Source: Christensenella sp. UBA1262
Lineage (GTDB): Bacteria > Bacillota > Clostridia > Christensenellales > CAG-917
DNA length: 12,209 nucleotides
Assembly: GCA_002308215.1 (NCBI GenBank)
Contig: DBVO01000041.1
Location: forward strand, 8,579 to 20,787
Direction: 5' to 3'
In this document: positions 1 to 7,075 of the stretch, one piece after another
Layout of the letters: the number at the start of each line of letters is the position of its first letter
How positions within the stretch are numbered: the first letter of the stretch is position 1
Made by a program: the position numbers and the translations under genes
Notes under the pieces: generated by a model
The model's database searches: none
The model's input: only the letters and a program-made list of their open reading frames with translations
What the model was told of the DNA's origin: nothing

Positions 1-360
1 GAACTTGGACAGGGTGGTGTAAATGTATCTGGTGGACAAAAACAACGTCTATGTATCGCGCGTGCGCTTTTGAAGAATCCAAAGATTATGATTCTTGACG
101 ATTCTACATCTGCTGTTGATACTGCAACCGATGCTGCAATCAGATTAGGCCTTAAAGAAAAATTTGGTGAAACTACTGTGCTTATCATCGCACAACGTAT
201 TGCATCTGTGCAAGATGCTGATAAGATCATTGTTATGAATGATGGCAAGATTGATGCTATCGGCACTCATGAAGAACTTTTGAAGTCTAATGAGATCTAT
301 CGTGATGTATATATGTCTCAACAACACGGCAGTGAAGAAGATGTAAAGGAGGGTAGATAA
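1..360 (+). CDS. ABC exporter half-transporter, C-terminal end of the nucleotide-binding domain (5' partial)
   Basis: The reading frame is open from the first base, so the start and the membrane domain lie outside the window; 119 residues are visible. They begin just before the ABC signature (VSGGQKQR, window residues 9-16), followed by Walker B and D-loop (IMILDDSTSAVD, residues 29-40) and the switch region (IIAQRIAS, about residues 62-69). The residue after the Walker B Asp is Asp34 rather than the catalytic Glu, and the switch residue is Gln65 rather than His. From family knowledge, this is typical of the degenerate-site subunit of heterodimeric type IV exporters such as TM287/288 or BmrCD. 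The stop codon lies 1 bp before the next gene, so the two are co-transcribed and probably form one export complex in the cytoplasmic membrane. The substrate cannot be read from this fragment; drug, lipid or peptide export are all possible. Confidence 0.93.
   Translation, partial: ELGQGGVNVSGGQKQRLCIARALLKNPKIMILDDSTSAVDTATDAAIRLGLKEKFGETTVLIIAQRIASVQDADKIIVMNDGKIDAIGTHEELLKSNEIYRDVYMSQQHGSEEDVKEGR
345..353 (+). promoter_or_regulatory. Strong ribosome binding site for the second ABC gene
   Basis: AAAGGAGGG lies inside the last codons of the upstream ABC gene, 8 bases before the ATG at 362. It fixes that start and indicates coupled translation of the two half-transporters. Confidence 0.85.
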
Positions 361-361
361 T

Positions 362-2287
362 ATGGCAAAAGAACCAAAACATGCTGTTCAAATGCAAAAG
401 AAATTCCGTGCAGCAAGCCCTGTTAAAACCTTCAAACGCATCTTGTCTTATCTTAGACCATATAGAGGAAGGATGATTTTTGCTATCATCTGTATGTTGG
501 CAAACGTTGTGGCTAATATCGCTGGAACATATATGTTGTCAATAGCTATAAACAACTATATTCTACCATTGGCAGTAGGTGAGTATGTAAGCCTTGGTGT
601 TTTAAATGGTATTAATGCACTCGGTGGTTTTGTCGGTATAATGGCAGCAATTTATGTAACAGGAGCATTCCTCCATTACATAATGAATTACATTATTGTT
701 AGCGCCACAACCAAGATTCTTGAAGACATAAGAAATGAAATGTTTGAAAAGATGGAAAAGCTACCAATAAAATATTTCGACACACATACACATGGCGATT
801 TGATGAGCCTCTATACCAACGATACAGATACACTTAGAGAACTCTTATCAAGTGGTTTGCCAAATATTTTGACAAATGCATGTACTGTAATAGGTATGTT
901 TATTGCAATGCTTATTCTTTCTCCATTGCTTACACTTGTGTCAGTTGGAATGCTTGTAATAATGCTTTTAGTTACACGACTTATTGCAAGTAAGAGTGGC
1001 AAGCACTTTGTGCTTCAACAACGTGAAATAGGTTCTCTTAATGGTTATATTGAAGAGCATATGGATGGTCTTAAGGTTGTCAAAGTATTCTGCCATGAAC
1101 CAGAAGAAAAAGCAGATTTTGATAAGCATAATCGCACGTTACGTCAAGCATCTAAAAAGGCACATACTTATGCAAATGTCCTTATGCCAATCATGGGTAA
1201 TTTATCTTATATCTCTTACGCAGTAACTGCAATTGTTGGTACTATACTTACAATTAATGGATTTGGCGGTATGAACTGGGGCAAACTTGTATCATTCATG
1301 CAATTCTCTCGTCAGTTCTCAAATCCTCTCGCTCAAATTGCTCAACAAATCAATGGTATCCTTGTTGCTCTTGCAGGTGCAGAGCGCATCTTCGAATTGC
1401 TTGATCAAGAACCTGAAAAAGATGAAGGGTATGTTAAACTTGTTAATGCTTACGAAGACGAGAATGGCAACATGATTGAGTGCGAAGAATACACAGGTAT
1501 GTGGGCATGGAAGCATTATCATAAAGCAACCGATACAACAACATTTGTCAAGTGGCGTGGTGAAGTAGAATTTGAAAACGTATCCTTTGGATACGTCCCT
1601 GAAAAAACTGTTCTCAAGAATATAACACTTGAAGCACTCCCAGGACAAAAAGTTGCTCTTGTAGGTTCTACTGGTGCAGGCAAGACTACAATCACAAACC
1701 TTATCAATCGTTTCTATGATTTGACAGATGGTAAGATTCGTTACGATGATATCAATATTACCAAGATAAACAAAGAAGACTTACGTCATTCAATGGCAAT
1801 GGTTCTTCAAGATACTCACTTGTTTACAGGTACAGTTAGAGATAACATACGTTTCGGTAAACTTGATGCAACGGACGAAGAAGTAGAGAATGCCGCTAAG
1901 CTTGCAAATGCAGATGCATTTATTCGTCACTTGCCAGAAGGCTATGACACAATGCTTACGGGTGATGGTACTAACCTTTCACAAGGTCAACGCCAACTCT
2001 TGGCAATAGCGCGTGCAGCAATTGCTAACCCGCCTGTGCTCATTTTAGACGAAGCTACGAGTTCAATCGATACTCGCACCGAGAAACTCATCGAACAAGG
2101 CATGGATGAGCTTATGAAGGGCAGAACAGTGTTTGTTATAGCTCATCGCTTGTCTACAGTTAGAAATGCAGATATGATTCTCGTTCTAGAGCATGGTGAG
2201 ATTATTGAACGAGGCAATCATGATGAGTTGATAGCTGCTCGCGGAAAGTATTACCAACTCTATACTGGCGCATTCGAACTCGAATAA
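362..2287 (+). CDS. ABC exporter half-transporter, catalytically complete subunit
   Basis: This 641-residue ATP-binding/permease protein has an N-terminal six-helix exporter membrane domain (about residues 35-340) and a nucleotide-binding domain (about 400-641). Visible motifs are Walker A GSTGAGKT (435-442), Q-loop Gln483, signature LSQGQ (539-543), Walker B ILDEATSS with catalytic Glu564, and switch His595. The signature is off-consensus (LSGGQ expected). The upstream subunit has a good signature but a degenerate Walker B and switch. Pairing the two gives one working and one degenerate ATP site, so I infer an obligate heterodimer that exports a substrate across the cytoplasmic membrane. Between the two domains is a linker of about 45 residues (352-398) containing WAWKH, which I recall from other clostridial exporters of this type. 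The ATG at 362 follows a strong AGGAGG site. The substrate is unknown. Confidence 0.95.
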   Translation: MAKEPKHAVQMQKKFRAASPVKTFKRILSYLRPYRGRMIFAIICMLANVVANIAGTYMLSIAINNYILPLAVGEYVSLGVLNGINALGGFVGIMAAIYVTGAFLHYIMNYIIVSATTKILEDIRNEMFEKMEKLPIKYFDTHTHGDLMSLYTNDTDTLRELLSSGLPNILTNACTVIGMFIAMLILSPLLTLVSVGMLVIMLLVTRLIASKSGKHFVLQQREIGSLNGYIEEHMDGLKVVKVFCHEPEEKADFDKHNRTLRQASKKAHTYANVLMPIMGNLSYISYAVTAIVGTILTINGFGGMNWGKLVSFMQFSRQFSNPLAQIAQQINGILVALAGAERIFELLDQEPEKDEGYVKLVNAYEDENGNMIECEEYTGMWAWKHYHKATDTTTFVKWRGEVEFENVSFGYVPEKTVLKNITLEALPGQKVALVGSTGAGKTTITNLINRFYDLTDGKIRYDDINITKINKEDLRHSMAMVLQDTHLFTGTVRDNIRFGKLDATDEEVENAAKLANADAFIRHLPEGYDTMLTGDGTNLSQGQRQLLAIARAAIANPPVLILDEATSSIDTRTEKLIEQGMDELMKGRTVFVIAHRLSTVRNADMILVLEHGEIIERGNHDELIAARGKYYQLYTGAFELE

Positions 2288-2461
2288 AACATATATCAAC
2301 CAAAAGTTCCTGCAATTTTGCAGGAATTTTTATTAAATTCAACCACAGGTTCTAAATATTCGCAAGTAGCCTTTTCTATGCATGTTAATCATACGCGTTA
2401 TATGAAGTGCCCACATTGTGGTGAAAAGAGTTGGCAGCATAAAGTCTTTAATAAAGATTAA
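2288..2461 (+). pseudogene. Probable remnant of a gene ending in a CPHC zinc-knuckle motif
   Basis: After the ABC stop codon, the same frame stays open for 57 codons up to a TAA at 2459-2461. Its last part reads as plausible protein: RYMKCPHCGEKSWQHKV and a short tail. The CxxC followed by GxxSW resembles short C-terminal zinc-ribbon tails that I recall on small membrane proteins of Clostridia; this is memory, not a search result. The possible ATGs at 2378 and 2402 have no ribosome binding site, and the frame passes through the terminator hairpin at 2307-2331. A decayed 3' end of a lost gene is therefore more likely than a live gene. Stop-codon readthrough from the ABC gene is a remote alternative. 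Confidence 0.4.
2307..2331 (+). terminator. Rho-independent terminator after the ABC exporter genes
   Basis: The perfect 8-bp stem TTCCTGCA/TGCAGGAA has a 4-base ATTT loop and is followed directly by five T residues. It starts 19 bases after the stop codon of the second ABC gene and would end that operon. Confidence 0.85.
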
Positions 2462-2466
2462 TAAAT

Positions 2467-2498
2467 AAAAAAACCTTCGCAAACAGCGAAGGTTTTTT
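2467..2498. terminator. Bidirectional terminator between the ABC/remnant region and trkH
   Basis: The stem CCTTCGC/GCGAAGG has loop AAACA. It is flanked by seven A on the left and six T on the right, so it works as a terminator in both directions. It sits 15 bases past the trkH stop codon and 6 bases past the remnant frame on the + strand. Confidence 0.9.
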
Positions 2499-2512
2499 AC
2501 TAATATTATCAA

Positions 2513-4012
2513 TTAAATACTCTTCCATGATTTGTAATAGAAAATCATTAAGATAGGAATTATTTCAAGACGGCCAATAAGCATATTAAACATAAGGACC
2601 AATTTTTCAAGAACTCCATAACCAGCAAAGTTGCCACAAGGGCCAACTGCACCAACACCAGGGCCAATGTTGTTTAGACATGAAATAACGGCAGAGAGGT
2701 TAGTAGCAATACCTTCAGCGCCAGTATATGGAGAAAGGATTGCAAGAAGCAATGTTGAGAATAACAAAATTAAGATGTAAATAATAAAGAAGTTTTGTAT
2801 TTCTTCAACAGTTGAGTCTGGTAAAGCTTTGCCATCCATTTTAACAGTTTGGACAGATCTTGGTGAATTAAGTCTTCGTACATGGTTAAGGGAAGATTTT
2901 ACAAGAATGATCGCTCTTGACATCTTCATACCACCTGCAGTGGATCCAGCAGAACCACCGATGCACATAATGAGAAGCAACATAACCTGTACGATTGTTG
3001 GCCACTTGGTGAAATCACCCATTGCGCCTGTTCCATAACCAGTTGTACTCATCATACTTGCAACGTTAAATGTGGTATGTCTAACTGAATCACCAAATGC
3101 TAATGTATGTGTACCTACAAGCGCACCTATTATAGCAACACAAGCTACAATATAAAGTCCAATCATGCTAAACAATTCTTCATTTTTTAATGACTTAAAG
3201 TGACCTATAAGAATCATATAGTATAAATTGAAGTTAACAGAGAAGAGAAGCATGAATATTGTAATTACAATTTCTATGCTAACTGAATTATATCCACCAA
3301 TGCTATCACCCATGACAGAGAAGCCACCAGTTGAAGCGGTTGAGAAAGCGTGGCAGAAACTGTCAAAAACAGGCATCTTGCATGCACAAAGAATACCAAC
3401 CAAAACAAGTGTCAATACAATATACATTGCATAAAGTATTTGTGAAGTGAAGCGAAGCTTACCAACGAGTTTACCAAATTGATAACCTGGAATTTCTGCT
3501 TTTGCTAGAGCAGTGGAAGCTTTGCCGTTTTTTGGAAGAACTGCAATTACGAAAACCAGAACACCCATACCACCAATCCATTGTGTAAGAGCACGCCAGA
3601 AGAGTATGGATTTTGGTAACATAAAGTAACCAGTTTCTGGGTCAACTAAGCTTGAAGTTAAAATACTTGAACCTGTTGTAGTAAAACCTGAAATTGTTTC
3701 AAATAATGCATCAATATAGTTTGGAATAGCGCCAGAGAGACGGAAAGGCATAGCGCCTATAACTCCGAGCAAAATCCAAGCAAGTCCGCACATAACAAAA
3801 CCACTCTGCGGACGCAGATTACGTTTGTCTTTTGGTGGACGAACAAATATTCCTATAGCGCCTAGCACAACTGAAACTGCAATTGTTATGCCAAATGCTA
3901 AGACTGTATTGTCTTCGTGATAACCAAGAGCCATAAACATCGGTATGCACATAAGAGCACCGACGATGACCAAGATTTCTCCTAGAACATAAGCTGTAAG
4001 TCTATAATTCAT
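2513..4012 (-). CDS. trkH: TrkH-family potassium uptake channel subunit
   Basis: This 499-residue integral membrane protein belongs to the TrkH/KtrB superfamily, which forms the potassium-conducting pore. All four pore-loop filter motifs are present: TTTG (111-114), STGG (227-230), TTGYG (323-327) and NIGPG (448-452). The intramembrane gate-loop motif GGSAGSTAGGMK (352-363) and the C-terminal MLIGRLEI (477-484) are also typical. The length matches TrkH rather than the shorter KtrB (about 450). It lies 32 bp downstream of trkA in the same orientation, so the TrkA regulator and the channel are made from one transcript. The ATG at 4012 has an AAAGG site only 3 bases upstream, which is close, but the N-terminal sequence beginning MNYRLTAYVLGEIL fits the family. 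Its role is potassium import for turgor and pH homeostasis in the cytoplasmic membrane. Confidence 0.96.
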   Translation of the reverse strand: MNYRLTAYVLGEILVIVGALMCIPMFMALGYHEDNTVLAFGITIAVSVVLGAIGIFVRPPKDKRNLRPQSGFVMCGLAWILLGVIGAMPFRLSGAIPNYIDALFETISGFTTTGSSILTSSLVDPETGYFMLPKSILFWRALTQWIGGMGVLVFVIAVLPKNGKASTALAKAEIPGYQFGKLVGKLRFTSQILYAMYIVLTLVLVGILCACKMPVFDSFCHAFSTASTGGFSVMGDSIGGYNSVSIEIVITIFMLLFSVNFNLYYMILIGHFKSLKNEELFSMIGLYIVACVAIIGALVGTHTLAFGDSVRHTTFNVASMMSTTGYGTGAMGDFTKWPTIVQVMLLLIMCIGGSAGSTAGGMKMSRAIILVKSSLNHVRRLNSPRSVQTVKMDGKALPDSTVEEIQNFFIIYILILLFSTLLLAILSPYTGAEGIATNLSAVISCLNNIGPGVGAVGPCGNFAGYGVLEKLVLMFNMLIGRLEIIPILMIFYYKSWKSI

Positions 4013-4024
4013 AATCCTTTACAC

Positions 4025-4038
4025 GGCAGGGAACTGCC
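4025..4038. other. Small hairpin between trkA and trkH
   Basis: GGCAG and CTGCC form a 5-bp stem around GGAA in the 32-bp gap between the two genes. There is no T-run after it on the - strand, so it is not a terminator. It could stabilise or process the trkA-trkH message, or be chance. Confidence 0.3.
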
Positions 4039-4044
4039 TATATA

Positions 4045-5403
4045 TTAGAAATTCAATATATCGTTGAGGTTATCAAAACCTTCTTCAAGTGTGACGACGA
4101 TTACGCTATCGCCTTCCTTGATAACATCTTGACCAGTAGGGGTGATGAGTTCTTCATTTCGAATAATACCTGCAATAAGTAGATCATCTTTAAGGTTGAT
4201 GCGTAAATCTTGAAGAGGAACATCGAAACGACTGAAGTTCTTTTCGGCTTCAAACTCTAGAATTTCAGTTGTATTATCTATGATGTGGAAAAGACGTTTA
4301 ACACCGCTACCTTTTTTGTTGCTCATAAGGCGGACAAATCTTACGATTTGATCAGCGGCAGATGTTTTTGTTGATATAACACTATAAATACCACTCTTTT
4401 GGAGCATTGAGTGATAGTTAAGTTGGTCAATTTTTGTAATGACTTTTGGCACTTCATGTGAGTTAGCAAACATACTCATAATGATATTTTGTTCATCAAT
4501 ATCACCAAGAGCAATAAATGCATCGCATGAATCAATGCCCTCATCGATAAGCAAGTCTTGATCTGTGCCATCACCATTAATAACAGTGGTGTGGTTGAGT
4601 TCCTCGCTTAATTTAAGAGCTTTTTGGTCGTTCTTTTCGATAAGTTTAGTTGAAATACCAGCTTTTGCTATTTCTTTGCACAAATATTGAGCTGTTGTTG
4701 AACCGCCAACAACAATAACATCTCTAGCTTGTTTGTTCCAACCGAGTTCTTTGAAGAAAGAGGAGATATCTTTTGTAGTTGCTGTTAAGAAAAGTCTATC
4801 ATCTGCTTGAATGACGAATTTGCCATCTGGGATAATTGCTTTTCCATCACGTTGAGCAGCACAAATAAGAACTCTTGATTTAAAAACGTTCTTAAAGTCT
4901 TTAAGAGCAATTCCGTCAAGTTTTGAACCAGCACTAACTCTAAATTCTATTAATTCAACTTTTCCTTCTGAGAATTGATCAACTTTAATAGCAGAAGGGA
5001 AGCGAAGCATACGGCTAATTTCTTTTGCTGCTGCTTGTTGAGGATTAACAGTAAGATCAAGCCCGATATCTGAGTCGCCTGAGAATAAATCAGCGTAAAT
5101 CGCTTGAGAAGTACGAGCGATTGTTTTCTTAACGCCAAGTTTCTTAGCAATAATACAACAGAGAATGTTCATTTCATCTCTGTTTGTTGCTGCAATAAAA
5201 AGATCTGCGGATGCAATACCCGCTTCATCAAGTACTTCGCTGCTTGCACCGTTCCCAACGACGCCTTTGACGTCAAAATTGTTTACGGCATCTTCAACTT
5301 TAGGGGCGTTTCTGTCAATTACTACGACGCTATGACCTTCTTCCGTGAGTTCTTTTACAAGCGTCAATCCAACAGATCCGAGCCCAGTAATTATAATGTC
5401 CAT
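4045..5403 (-). CDS. trkA: TrkA, NAD-binding regulatory subunit of the Trk potassium transporter
   Basis: This 452-residue cytoplasmic protein has the full TrkA architecture of two tandem RCK units, each a Rossmann RCK_N domain followed by an RCK_C domain. The first Rossmann fold starts at residue 2 with GLGSVG (7-12) and ends its second strand with Asp30, as expected for NAD(H) binding. RCK_C1 covers about 140-215. The second Rossmann fold starts near 228 with GGSTTA (233-238), which departs from GxGxxG, so the second nucleotide site may be weak or lost. RCK_C2 covers about 370-452. The family gates TrkH according to nucleotide and, in many Bacillota, cyclic-di-AMP; the latter is not shown here. 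The gene is first in the trkA-trkH operon. The ATG at 5403 is preceded by GAGG and a near-consensus promoter. Confidence 0.96.
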   Translation of the reverse strand: MDIIITGLGSVGLTLVKELTEEGHSVVVIDRNAPKVEDAVNNFDVKGVVGNGASSEVLDEAGIASADLFIAATNRDEMNILCCIIAKKLGVKKTIARTSQAIYADLFSGDSDIGLDLTVNPQQAAAKEISRMLRFPSAIKVDQFSEGKVELIEFRVSAGSKLDGIALKDFKNVFKSRVLICAAQRDGKAIIPDGKFVIQADDRLFLTATTKDISSFFKELGWNKQARDVIVVGGSTTAQYLCKEIAKAGISTKLIEKNDQKALKLSEELNHTTVINGDGTDQDLLIDEGIDSCDAFIALGDIDEQNIIMSMFANSHEVPKVITKIDQLNYHSMLQKSGIYSVISTKTSAADQIVRFVRLMSNKKGSGVKRLFHIIDNTTEILEFEAEKNFSRFDVPLQDLRINLKDDLLIAGIIRNEELITPTGQDVIKEGDSVIVVTLEEGFDNLNDILNF

Positions 5404-5431
5404 ACTACCTCATTATAAATTTGATGCCGCA

Positions 5432-5460
5432 ATTATAACACTTTATTTTAATTTTTTCAA
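5432..5460 (-). promoter_or_regulatory. Sigma-A type promoter for trkA-trkH
   Basis: On the minus strand, a TTGAAA -35 box (5455-5460) is separated by exactly 17 bases from a perfect TATAAT -10 box (5432-5437). Transcription should start near 5425, leaving a leader of only about 20 bases. That leaves no room for a riboswitch. Confidence 0.8.
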
Positions 5461-5472
5461 CCTATTTTACTA

Positions 5473-5518
5473 ATATGCATATGCGCGCTGTTTTTTGCTT
5501 GTGCAAAAAATTGAACAG
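5473..5518. promoter_or_regulatory. Palindrome and inverted repeat upstream of the trkA promoter
   Basis: Two dyad elements lie side by side. One is the 10-bp palindrome ATATGCATAT (5473-5482). The other is the inverted repeat TTTTTTGC-TTGT-GCAAAAAA (5491-5510), with CTG/CAG flanks further out. They sit 12-50 bp upstream of the trkA -35 box and over 100 bp upstream of the mscS promoter. They could be regulator binding sites. A regulator cannot be named, and AT-rich sequence makes some symmetry likely by chance. Confidence 0.35.
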
Positions 5519-5624
5519 AAAGGGCTAAAACATGAGGTTTTTAAATCAAAATTTGAGGCAAGTATTATATATTTTGGCTAAAATTAGAATAATTTTAGAA
5601 TTTAATCCAATTAAAAAAAGATAA

Positions 5625-5653
5625 TTGACATTAATAAATTTTCATAATAAAAT
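5625..5653 (+). promoter_or_regulatory. Sigma-A type promoter for the mscS operon
   Basis: A perfect TTGACA -35 box (5625-5630) is followed after 17 bases by a TAAAAT -10 box (5648-5653). Transcription would start near 5660, about 47 bases before the mscS ATG. Confidence 0.75.
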
Positions 5654-5706
5654 AATCTTGTTTCAAAATATATGATATTTTGTTTAATAAAATTTGAGGT
5701 GATAAT

Positions 5707-6585
5707 ATGTTATTCAATTTACTCGCTGAAGAACAAGCTGAAGGCGTAAGTGGCGTAAAAAGCGCGTTTGAAGCCTTTTTAGATGATGTTAGAGCATATT
5801 TTACTAATGCTGGCATGAATCTAGTAATCGGTATCCTTATCTTAATTGTAGGTCTTATAATCTGCAAGATTATAAAGGTTATTATTACGAGAATCATGCG
5901 CAGAACTAAAAAAGATGAAGCCGTTGTTCATTTTGTAGCATCACTTATTGATATTATCCTAAAGATTTGCGTATTAGTTGCAGCATTAGCAACAATGGGT
6001 GTAAATACAGCTTCTATTATTACTGTACTTGGAACCTGCGGTGTTGCAATAGGTCTTGCACTTAAAGATAGCCTTGGCAACGTGGCTGGCGGCATGATGA
6101 TAATTGTCAATAAGCCATTTAAAAAAGGCGACTATATAAGCGCAGCAGGCCAAGAGGGTATTGTCCAAACAATTAATTTGTTTAATACAGTTCTCCTTTC
6201 TCTTGACAATAAAGAAATAGTTATTCCTAATGGTTTGCTTTCAAATTCAAACATAGTTAACTTCTCAGCAATGGATAAGCGCAGAGTTGATTTTGAAATC
6301 AATGTTGCAGTTGATACAGATCTTGTAAAAGCTCAAAACGCTATCTTATCTGTATGCGGAGCACATGCAAAAGTACTTAGCGATCCAGAACCATTCTGCC
6401 GTATGAATAGAATAGCAGATGGCGCTGTAGTATTTACAGTGCGTGCTTGGTGCGATACGCCAGAGTATTGGGGTGTATTCTTCGATTTGCAAGAGCAAAT
6501 TAGAGAGAAATTTGTTCAACTTGGCATTGTCGTTCCATTCCCACAACTCGAGGTTCATGTTGATAAAAAGGAATCAAAGGAGTAA
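5707..6585 (+). CDS. mscS: MscS-family small-conductance mechanosensitive channel
   Basis: This 292-residue membrane protein opens under membrane tension and releases small solutes and ions during hypo-osmotic shock. It has three predicted helices (about 37-57, 73-98 and 102-133). The Gly/Ala-rich pore helix reads VLGTCGVAIGLALKDSLGNV (107-126), matching the MscS pore-helix pattern. It is followed by the KPFKKGDYI beta-domain entry (136-144), the IVIPNG motif (191-196) and the C-terminal FPQLEVHV (278-285). The length is close to E. coli MscS (286). The start is set by GAGGTGAT 3-10 bases upstream of the ATG. The gene is first in an operon with yhbY and a small ORF, and diverges from trkA, so K+ uptake and release channels share a regulatory region. 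A related YnaI/YbdG-type role is unlikely given the short, three-helix form. Confidence 0.95.
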   Translation: MLFNLLAEEQAEGVSGVKSAFEAFLDDVRAYFTNAGMNLVIGILILIVGLIICKIIKVIITRIMRRTKKDEAVVHFVASLIDIILKICVLVAALATMGVNTASIITVLGTCGVAIGLALKDSLGNVAGGMMIIVNKPFKKGDYISAAGQEGIVQTINLFNTVLLSLDNKEIVIPNGLLSNSNIVNFSAMDKRRVDFEINVAVDTDLVKAQNAILSVCGAHAKVLSDPEPFCRMNRIADGAVVFTVRAWCDTPEYWGVFFDLQEQIREKFVQLGIVVPFPQLEVHVDKKESKE

Positions 6586-6587
6586 TT

Positions 6588-6878
6588 ATGCTAAATAGTT
6601 CTGAAAGAGCAAAACTTAGAAGTCTTGCTCAAAATATAAACCCTATATTCCAAATCGGTAAGAATGGTGTTGGAGAGAATCAAGTAAATGATATTCTCGA
6701 TGCTCTTTCCGTGCATGAATTAATCAAAATATCCGTTTTAAGAAGCGCAGAAACGCCTACAAAACTCATCCTTGATGAAGTTTGTGAACGCACCGGCGCA
6801 GAGCCTGTAACGGCAATAGGGAACAAAATAGTTATTTACAAGCGTAGCGAAAAAGATGGTGTGGAGCATATTCTGTAA
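6588..6878 (+). CDS. yhbY: YhbY-family (CRM domain) RNA-binding protein
   Basis: This 96-residue protein is a single CRM domain. Family features visible are the N-terminal AKLRSLAQNINPIFQIGKNG (8-27), where the IGKNG turn corresponds to the conserved GxxG-type loop, an EL(I/V)K(I/V) strand (69ff region, VHELIKISVL), and the terminal GNKIVIYKRS strand. YhbY proteins associate with pre-50S ribosomal particles and are thought to assist assembly. AAGGAG overlaps the mscS stop codon 5 bases before the ATG, so translation is coupled to mscS. In many Bacillota this gene sits next to nadD and yqeK; here it follows a mechanosensitive channel instead. The last base of its stop codon is the first base of the next ORF. 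Confidence 0.93.
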   Translation: MLNSSERAKLRSLAQNINPIFQIGKNGVGENQVNDILDALSVHELIKISVLRSAETPTKLILDEVCERTGAEPVTAIGNKIVIYKRSEKDGVEHIL

Positions 6879-7057
6879 TGGATTACGAGAAAGCAAAGTT
6901 AACACCAATAGACGTTAAGCCTAAAAAAGATGAAACCCCTGCAGAGAAAGCTGCAAGGGAAGAGCTAAAACGTCAACGTCAACAAACTCAGAATTTTAAG
7001 CAAAAATATTTTGAGTTATATGATGATGTTAAAATTAATCATCGAGAAGACTGGTAA
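6878..7057 (+). CDS. Small charged protein of unknown function (59 aa)
   Basis: I do not recognise this protein. The ATG at 6878 overlaps the yhbY stop codon (TAATG), with GGAG about 11 bases upstream, which is good evidence for translational coupling. It encodes 59 residues, very rich in Lys, Arg, Glu, Asp and Gln, with no membrane segment. The middle (about 20-45) looks like one helical stretch (EKAAREELKRQRQQ), and the end is aromatic and acidic (KYFELYDD, then REDW). It is the last gene before the terminator at 7076-7105. Coupling to a ribosome-associated protein and the basic helix would fit an RNA- or ribosome-binding accessory, but this is only a guess. The short length means automated pipelines may have missed it. 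Confidence 0.7.
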   Translation: MDYEKAKLTPIDVKPKKDETPAEKAAREELKRQRQQTQNFKQKYFELYDDVKINHREDW

Positions 7058-7075
7058 ATATATTATTTGAAAAAT

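Noticed and set aside
1319..1648. 109-codon open frame on the - strand opposite the second ABC gene
   Set aside because: It lies within a complete ABC exporter gene with intact motifs, has no start context and no recognisable product.
2288..2461. Zinc-knuckle peptide as a programmed readthrough extension of the ABC exporter
   Set aside because: A strong terminator hairpin begins 19 bases after the stop codon, so little message would carry the extension. It is kept only as a remote alternative to a gene remnant.
5104..5418. 104-codon open frame on the + strand opposite trkA
   Set aside because: It lies antisense within a well-supported trkA gene, has no ribosome binding site, and its product (Cys- and Asn-rich) resembles no family.
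5404..5431. Possible cyclic-di-AMP (ydaO-type) riboswitch before trkA
   Set aside because: Potassium genes in Bacillota often carry one, but the promoter leaves a leader of only about 20 bases, far too short.
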